Both the position numbers and the translations under genes were made by a program. From positions 1 through 12,030 of the forward strand of contig CACGEL010000023.1 of the NCBI GenBank assembly GCA_902572065.1: a DNA stretch of 12,030 nucleotides. Reading direction: 5' to 3'. This stretch comes from an uncultured Prochlorococcus sp. GTDB taxonomy: Bacteria; Cyanobacteriota; Cyanobacteriia; PCC-6307; Cyanobiaceae. This document shows positions 7,801 through 12,030 of the stretch, in pieces. Under the pieces are notes generated by a model. The model did no database searches, was not told the origin of the DNA, and saw only the letters and a list, made by a program, of their open reading frames with translations. Each line of letters begins with the position of its first letter. Positions within the stretch are counted from its first letter, which is position 1.

Positions 7801-8532
7801 TTGGAACGGAAAGAGGAATTAAATAAAGCATTTGATATCCCAACTGCTGAAAGGAAATATTTAGAAGAATCTAATCCAAAATTCAATAAATTAATAATAA
7901 CTATCTTACCTTTTTTATTATTACTTTTTTCAATTACAGGATTGAGATTGACTAGGAATTCAAAACTAATTTCTATACAAAATAATAATATTCAAAATAC
8001 TAATACTCATGATCACAGTTTATTGGGCCATCTACCTTATGATGAAATTCCAAAAGAAAAACTGGTTTTTATTGAACCTAATATTTCGGTCCATATAGAT
8101 ATGAAAGAATCTTTACTAAGAATGAGGCAAGATGCTAAAAATGATGGGATATTTTTAGTTTTCTTAAGTGGATATAGATCAATAAATTTGCAGGAAGAAA
8201 TTTTTTATTCTTTAAAATCTATCAGAAATCAAGATGCTACTGAAAGGGCAAGGGTATCAGCCCCTCCTGGATATTCTGAACATAGCACTGGTTTCGCTAT
8301 AGATATTGGTGATTTTAATAAACCAAAAACAGACTTTGAAGTTGAATTTGAAAATACTGATGCCTTTAGATGGTTAAAAAATAATGCTGCCAAGTATCAT
8401 TTTAAATTATCTTTCAACAAAAATAATAAAAATGTTGATTATGAGCCTTGGCATTGGAGATATGAAGGATCAATTGAAGCACTTAAAGTTTTTGAAGCAT
8501 CAAATAGGAAATTGATAAATTCAAATAATTAA
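7801..8532 (+). CDS. Membrane-anchored D-alanyl-D-alanine carboxypeptidase, VanY type (peptidase family M15B)
   Basis: Zinc D,D-carboxypeptidase predicted to trim the terminal D-Ala from peptidoglycan stem pentapeptides. The 243-residue protein has a short cytoplasmic N-terminus, one hydrophobic segment at about 31-49 (signal anchor with no obvious cleavage motif), a polar Asn-rich linker (about 55-75), then the catalytic domain facing the periplasm. Catalytic signature: SGYRS (123-127), H161 and D168 in SEHSTGFAIDIG, E215 and H218 in YEPWHWRYEG, which are the expected zinc ligands and general base of M15B. The proposed start is TTG at 7801. The frame is open back to a TAG at 7759 but contains no ATG or better start, and the next Met (M101) would remove the anchor. 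No Shine-Dalgarno is visible. It lies between chlP (divergent) and typA (115 bp downstream) and is probably monocistronic. It is a second M15 peptidase, distinct from the VanX-type protein at the left of the window. Confidence 0.85.
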   Translation: MERKEELNKAFDIPTAERKYLEESNPKFNKLIITILPFLLLLFSITGLRLTRNSKLISIQNNNIQNTNTHDHSLLGHLPYDEIPKEKLVFIEPNISVHIDMKESLLRMRQDAKNDGIFLVFLSGYRSINLQEEIFYSLKSIRNQDATERARVSAPPGYSEHSTGFAIDIGDFNKPKTDFEVEFENTDAFRWLKNNAAKYHFKLSFNKNNKNVDYEPWHWRYEGSIEALKVFEASNRKLINSNN

Positions 8533-8647
8533 TAAAATATTGAGAAATTTTATATATGATTTTAAAAGTCTTAGAGGTAATTACTTCAGAATAAGCATTC
8601 TTTGAGTTAGCCTTTATATAGTCACCTTACGGTTTGTTAGTTTTTAG
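8533..8647 (+). promoter_or_regulatory. Intergenic region upstream of typA with an imperfect dyad
   Basis: A 115-bp spacer that should carry the typA operon promoter. A 14-base dyad centred at 8580/8581 (GAGGTAATTACTTC, 8574-8587) is symmetric at six of seven base pairs, with a perfect GTAATTAC core. A -10-like TATATA sits at 8615-8620, about 27 bases before the ATG, but no -35 is recognisable. The bases just before the start are T-rich (GTTTTTAG) with no Shine-Dalgarno. That a promoter lies here is inferred from the layout; the exact elements are uncertain. Confidence 0.35.
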
Positions 8648-10450
8648 ATGTCAACCTCAATTAATGAAATAAGAAATGTAGCAATCATAGCTCATGTAGA
8701 TCATGGGAAAACGACCCTTGTAGATGCATTATTATCTCAATCTGGGATATTTAGAGATAATGAAGTGGTCCCAACTTGTGTAATGGATTCTAATGATCTC
8801 GAGAGGGAAAGAGGTATAACAATACTTTCAAAAAATACAGCTGTTAATTATAAAAACACAAGAATTAACATTATTGATACTCCAGGACATGCTGACTTTG
8901 GAGGAGAAGTTGAGAGGGTATTGGGCATGGTAGATGGCTGCTTGTTAATTGTTGATGCTAACGAGGGACCAATGCCGCAAACAAGATTTGTTTTAAAAAA
9001 AGCATTGGAAAAAGGTCTTAGGCCTATAGTTTTTGTAAATAAGATTGATAGACCTAGAGTTGTCCCAGAAATTGCTGTGGATAAAGTTCTTGATTTATTT
9101 CTTGAGTTGGGTGCTGATGATGATCAATGTGATTTCCCTTATTTATTTGGAAGTGGCTTATCTGGGTTCGCAAAAGAAGAAATGGAATCAAATAGTGATA
9201 ATATGATGCCTCTTTTTGAATCTATTCTTAGGCATGTTCCTCCACCTGTAGGAGATATAAACAAGCCATTACAGCTCCAAATTACAACTTTGGATTATTC
9301 TGATTTTTTAGGAAGAATTGTAATTGGAAAGATTCATAATGGAACTATAAAAAATGGTCAGCAAGCAAGTTTAATAAAAGAAAGTGGAAAAACTATCAAA
9401 GGTAAAGTAAGTAAGCTTTTAGGATTTGAGGGCTTACAAAGAATTGATATTGATGAAGCTTTTGCTGGAGATATTGTTGCCGTGTCTGGTTTTGATGATG
9501 TAAATATTGGAGAAACAATTGCATGTCCGGATTCTCCTCATCCACTCCCTTTAATAAAAGTTGATGAACCTACATTAAATATGACCTTCGTTGTGAATGA
9601 TTCTCCATTCGCAGGAAAGGAAGGGAAATTTGTTACAAGTAGGCAATTAAAAAATAGATTGGAAAGGGAATTGTTAACAAATGTAGCTCTAAGAGTTGAA
9701 GAAACCGATTCTCCTGATAAATTTTCTGTCTCTGGGAGAGGAGAACTTCATTTAGGAATTTTGATAGAAACAATGAGGAGGGAAGGTTTTGAATTCCAAA
9801 TTTCACAACCACAAGTTATTTTTAGAGAAATTGATGATGTTCAATGTGAACCTATAGAAACATTGGTTCTAGATGTTCCAGAAGTAGCAGTTGGTTCTTG
9901 TATTGAAAAACTTGGTTCAAGAAAAGCCGAAATGAAAAACATGCAGACAAGTTCAGACGGAAGAACTCAATTGGAATTTCTTGTTCCATCAAGAGGACTT
10001 ATAGGATTTCGTGGTGAATTTGTTCGTATTACTAGAGGTGAGGGTATTATGAGTCACTCTTTTTATGAATATAAACCTAAAGCAGGAGATTTTGAGACCA
10101 GAAGAAATGGAGTGCTCATTTCTTTTGAAGAAGGTATCGCTACTTTCTATGCTTTAAAAAATGCTGAAGATAGAGGAGTTTATTTTATAAAACCTGGAGT
10201 AAAAGTTTATAAAGGTATGATTATTGGTGAGAATAATAGATCGCAGGACCTAGAATTAAATATCTGCAAAACTAAGCAATTGACAAACATGAGATCGGCG
10301 GGCGCAGAAGAATTAGATACTTTACAATCCCCTGTAGATATTACTCTTGAAAGAGCACTAGAATATATAGGCCCTGATGAAATGTTAGAAGTTACCCCTG
10401 ATTCTATAAGAATGAGAAAATTGAATAAAAAGAAAGTCCTGAAAAAATAG
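8648..10450 (+). CDS. typA: Ribosome-associated translational GTPase TypA/BipA
   Basis: Translation-factor GTPase that binds the ribosome at the EF-G site and supports 50S assembly and growth under cold or other stress in bacteria. The 600 residues are normal length. GTPase motifs: P-loop AHVDHGKTT (15-23), switch [10 protein letters not shown] (51-59), DTPGH (77-81), NKID (131-134), and the cyanobacterial-style [11 protein letters not shown] stretch (165-175) in the G5 position. After the G domain come the beta-barrel domain II (about 205-300), two EF-G-like alpha/beta domains (about 310-480, including [19 protein letters not shown] and [12 protein letters not shown]) and the BipA-specific C-terminal domain ending in a lysine-rich tail. 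The absence of an EF-G domain IV and the presence of this C-terminal domain separate it from EF-G and LepA. ATG start at 8648, fixed by [14 protein letters not shown] close behind. It leads a likely operon with the DUF309 gene and lptB. Confidence 0.97.
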   Translation: MSTSINEIRNVAIIAHVDHGKTTLVDALLSQSGIFRDNEVVPTCVMDSNDLERERGITILSKNTAVNYKNTRINIIDTPGHADFGGEVERVLGMVDGCLLIVDANEGPMPQTRFVLKKALEKGLRPIVFVNKIDRPRVVPEIAVDKVLDLFLELGADDDQCDFPYLFGSGLSGFAKEEMESNSDNMMPLFESILRHVPPPVGDINKPLQLQITTLDYSDFLGRIVIGKIHNGTIKNGQQASLIKESGKTIKGKVSKLLGFEGLQRIDIDEAFAGDIVAVSGFDDVNIGETIACPDSPHPLPLIKVDEPTLNMTFVVNDSPFAGKEGKFVTSRQLKNRLERELLTNVALRVEETDSPDKFSVSGRGELHLGILIETMRREGFEFQISQPQVIFREIDDVQCEPIETLVLDVPEVAVGSCIEKLGSRKAEMKNMQTSSDGRTQLEFLVPSRGLIGFRGEFVRITRGEGIMSHSFYEYKPKAGDFETRRNGVLISFEEGIATFYALKNAEDRGVYFIKPGVKVYKGMIIGENNRSQDLELNICKTKQLTNMRSAGAEELDTLQSPVDITLERALEYIGPDEMLEVTPDSIRMRKLNKKKVLKK

Positions 10451-10456
10451 AATATT

Positions 10457-10840
10457 ATGAAAGTAGTAGATATAGAAAGTTTTGAGGATAATTTTTTAAA
10501 CGCTTTAAATCTTTTTAATAATCAAAAATGGTATGAAGCTCATGATGCTTTTGAGGATATATGGAATACTCTTGATGGCGATGAAAGACAAATTGTACAA
10601 GGGATACTTCAAGTTTCTGTTTCTCAATTCCACTTAAGTAAAGGAAACTATAATGGAGCAACTATATTAATGGGAGAAGGTTTAGGAAGGATAAAAAATA
10701 GAACTAATATCAATTTAGGAATAGACCTTGAAACTTTATGCAAATGTCTTGAGGAATTATTAATAAAACTCCAATATAGAGAGGAATTAAATGAAAATGA
10801 TAAACCTTACTTAGTGCTAAAAGATAAAAATGACTTTTGA
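10457..10840 (+). CDS. DUF309 family protein of unknown function
   Basis: A small protein of 127 residues, all soluble and mostly helical by eye, with no signal peptide or membrane segment. It shows the family pattern of DUF309: WYEAHDAFEDIW (25-36), QGILQVSVSQFH (48-59) and GNYNGATILMGEG (63-75), in which the His and Glu of the EAH-x3-E motif, the downstream His59 and the Gly-Ala pair are the usual conserved positions. The biochemical function of this family is not established, and the His/Glu placement could suggest a metal or ligand site (inference only). ATG start at 10457 is six bases after the typA stop. Its last four codons overlap the start of lptB by 11 bases, so translation is probably coupled to both neighbours. 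The context suggests co-expression with typA and lptB but does not define a role. Confidence 0.85.
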   Translation: MKVVDIESFEDNFLNALNLFNNQKWYEAHDAFEDIWNTLDGDERQIVQGILQVSVSQFHLSKGNYNGATILMGEGLGRIKNRTNINLGIDLETLCKCLEELLIKLQYREELNENDKPYLVLKDKNDF

Positions 10841-11558
10841 AATTAGAAACGTATCTCTAACTATTGAAGGAAAATCTATAGTAACTGATGTTTCAATGAA
10901 TGTAAGCCCAGGTGAAATTGTGGGTTTAATGGGACCGAATGGTGCGGGTAAAACTTCTACTTTTAATATTGCAGTTGGTAATTTAAAACCCGATAAAGGA
11001 GATGTTTTAATTGATAATAAGTCGATAGCAAACTTATCTTTACCTAGTAGAGCAAGGCTTGGTTTAGGATATTTAACTCAAGAAGCAAGTGTCTTTAGAG
11101 ACCTTACAGTTAAAGAAAATATTGAATTAGCCTTACAAAATTCACTTCTTAGTAGAGCAATAGTAAGAAATAATAGAGAAAAAATAGTTAATGAGTTTAA
11201 TCTAAATAAAGTTGTTGATAATTATGGTTATCAACTATCTGGAGGGGAGAGAAGAAGGTGCGAAATAGCAAGAGCTCTATCAGTTGGTAGGGCAGGACCT
11301 AAATACTTACTTTTAGATGAACCTTTCGCAGGTATAGACCCTCTGGCTGTAAATGATTTAAAGAAACTTATTATTAAACTTAGTAAAAATGGGATGGGGA
11401 TTTTTATAACTGACCATAATGTTAGAGAGACTCTTTTAATAACTGATAAATCATATGTTTTAAGTGAAGGTAAAATATTGGCTTATGGATCTTCTGATGA
11501 ACTCGCAAATAACAAAATAGTAAAAAAGTTTTATTTGGGAGATGATTTTCAGCTTTAA
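10830..11558 (+). CDS. lptB: LPS export ABC transporter ATPase LptB
   Basis: Cytoplasmic ATPase predicted to drive lipopolysaccharide extraction from the inner membrane, together with the LptF/LptG permeases. The 242 residues are normal for the family. All ABC elements are present: Walker A GPNGAGKTS (35-43), Q-loop Q84 in YLTQEASVFRDLTVKEN, signature LSGGERRR (136-143), Walker B YLLLDEP (159-165) with catalytic E164, and H-loop H196 in TDHNVRETL. The QEASVFR-LTV-EN and SGGERRR wording is characteristic of LptB rather than of the related branched-chain amino acid ATPases (LivG/LivF). ATG at 10830 lies inside the end of the DUF309 gene in another frame, an 11-base overlap indicating translational coupling. 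No lptA, lptC or lptFG gene is adjacent on either side in this window. LptB is the best call; an LptB-like ATPase with another permease partner cannot be excluded. Confidence 0.9.
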   Translation: MTFEIRNVSLTIEGKSIVTDVSMNVSPGEIVGLMGPNGAGKTSTFNIAVGNLKPDKGDVLIDNKSIANLSLPSRARLGLGYLTQEASVFRDLTVKENIELALQNSLLSRAIVRNNREKIVNEFNLNKVVDNYGYQLSGGERRRCEIARALSVGRAGPKYLLLDEPFAGIDPLAVNDLKKLIIKLSKNGMGIFITDHNVRETLLITDKSYVLSEGKILAYGSSDELANNKIVKKFYLGDDFQL

Positions 11559-11671
11559 GTAATTAATATTTAGAAATAAATTAAGATTAAATTATTTGAT
11601 AATTAAATGTATTTCCTATTTGTTTTATTATTTTATAATTAGTTCATTCTGTACAGTTTTATATCTTACTA
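11559..11671 (+). promoter_or_regulatory. AT-rich spacer between lptB and ccsA
   Basis: 113 bases with very little G or C. The only structure seen is a 6-bp A/T-only inverted repeat, AATTAT (11590-11595) and ATAATT (11599-11604) around TTG, too weak to call a terminator. TTTATATCTTACTA directly before the ATG contains a -10-like TATATC but no clear -35. It presumably carries the ccsA promoter. No short ORF with recognisable content is seen. Confidence 0.25.
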
Positions 11672-12030
11672 ATGTTATTTGATAGTTTTATCAAAAATTT
11701 AATTTACGATCCCGTATCTACCCTTGGCATTTTAATTTTTTATTTTCTATTAATTAATTTACCTATTTCTTTGATAGCTTTATTTAATAAAAAAGTTTCC
11801 TCATATGTAAGTTTAATTACTATCACAATAAATCTATTCATAGCTATACAACTTATATCAAGATGGCTTATTTCTGGGCATTTTCCCGTAAGTAATTTAT
11901 ATGAATCTCTTTATTTTCTTGTTTGGGGGATATCTTTAGGGCAATTATTAGTTGAAAAAGAATATCAAAATCCTTTAATCCCAGCAATAGCTATTCCTCT
12001 AGAGCTTTTAACTGTGGCTTTTGCGTGCTT
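11672..12030 (+). CDS. ccsA: Cytochrome c biogenesis protein CcsA (5' part; runs off the right edge)
   Basis: CcsA (ycf5 in chloroplasts, ResC-like) is the heme-handling membrane subunit of the System II cytochrome c assembly machinery. With CcsB/Ccs1 it attaches heme to c-type cytochromes such as cytochrome f and c6 on the lumenal side of the thylakoid membrane. Visible are 119 residues from ATG at 11672, in an open frame to the window end. They are strongly hydrophobic, with likely membrane segments at about 17-38, 45-63, 78-93 and from 103 onward. The stretch [17 protein letters not shown] (64-80) is a hallmark of CcsA and chloroplast Ycf5. The heme-binding WWD region would lie further downstream, outside the window. 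No Shine-Dalgarno precedes the ATG; an earlier in-frame start is not evident. The identification rests mainly on that one motif and the hydropathy. Confidence 0.9.
   Translation, partial: MLFDSFIKNLIYDPVSTLGILIFYFLLINLPISLIALFNKKVSSYVSLITITINLFIAIQLISRWLISGHFPVSNLYESLYFLVWGISLGQLLVEKEYQNPLIPAIAIPLELLTVAFAC

Noticed and set aside
1619..8532. Vancomycin-resistance locus
   Set aside because: VanX- and VanY-type peptidases are present, but there is no D-Ala-D-Lac ligase, VanH dehydrogenase or VanRS regulator, and core genes lie between them.

Overview
The window looks like a piece of a picocyanobacterial chromosome, most likely high-light Prochlorococcus. The base composition is very AT-rich, genes are packed tightly (largest gap about 115 bp), and Shine-Dalgarno sequences are almost absent. 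The gene set includes chlP (chlorophyll phytyl-tail reduction), a ferredoxin-type sulfite reductase and a CcsA-type cytochrome c assembly protein, which together point to an oxygenic phototroph. The strain assignment is inferred from composition and gene content; no database was searched. All the genes look like core housekeeping or photosynthetic genes. I see no tRNA, rRNA, CRISPR array, insertion sequence, prophage or island boundary.

Layout, left to right. (1) The 3' part of recG (helicase, + strand, cut by the left edge) is followed 42 bp later by a VanX/DdpX-type D-Ala-D-Ala dipeptidase gene (+). (2) This converges, with a 12-bp gap, on sir (ferredoxin-sulfite reductase, - strand). (3) sir is divergent from glyS (glycyl-tRNA synthetase beta subunit, +) across an 87-bp shared promoter region. 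(4) glyS converges on chlP (-), and the two stop codons are read from the same TTAA. (5) chlP is divergent from a membrane-anchored VanY-type D,D-carboxypeptidase gene (+) across 111 bp. (6) Then come typA/bipA (+), a small DUF309 gene (+, 6 bp after typA) and lptB (+, overlapping DUF309 by 11 bp), which look like one transcription unit. (7) After 113 bp of AT-rich spacer, the 5' part of ccsA (+) runs off the right edge.

The genes belong to separate core processes: fork rescue (recG), sulfur assimilation (sir), translation (glyS, typA), chlorophyll synthesis (chlP), cytochrome c maturation (ccsA) and the cell envelope (two M15-family peptidases and lptB). The envelope theme is the one functional link across the window. 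Two different zinc peptidases that act on D-Ala-D-Ala-type substrates lie within about 7 kb, without any glycopeptide-resistance cluster, and an LPS-export ATPase gene follows.

I found no convincing new biological system. The points worth a second look are small: three TTG starts (two of them back to back), a possible alternative or frame-shifted start for sir, T-tracts directly before the glyS and chlP starts, the shared stop codon, the M15 pair, and an uncharacterised DUF309 gene wedged between typA and an lptB that has no adjacent permease gene.
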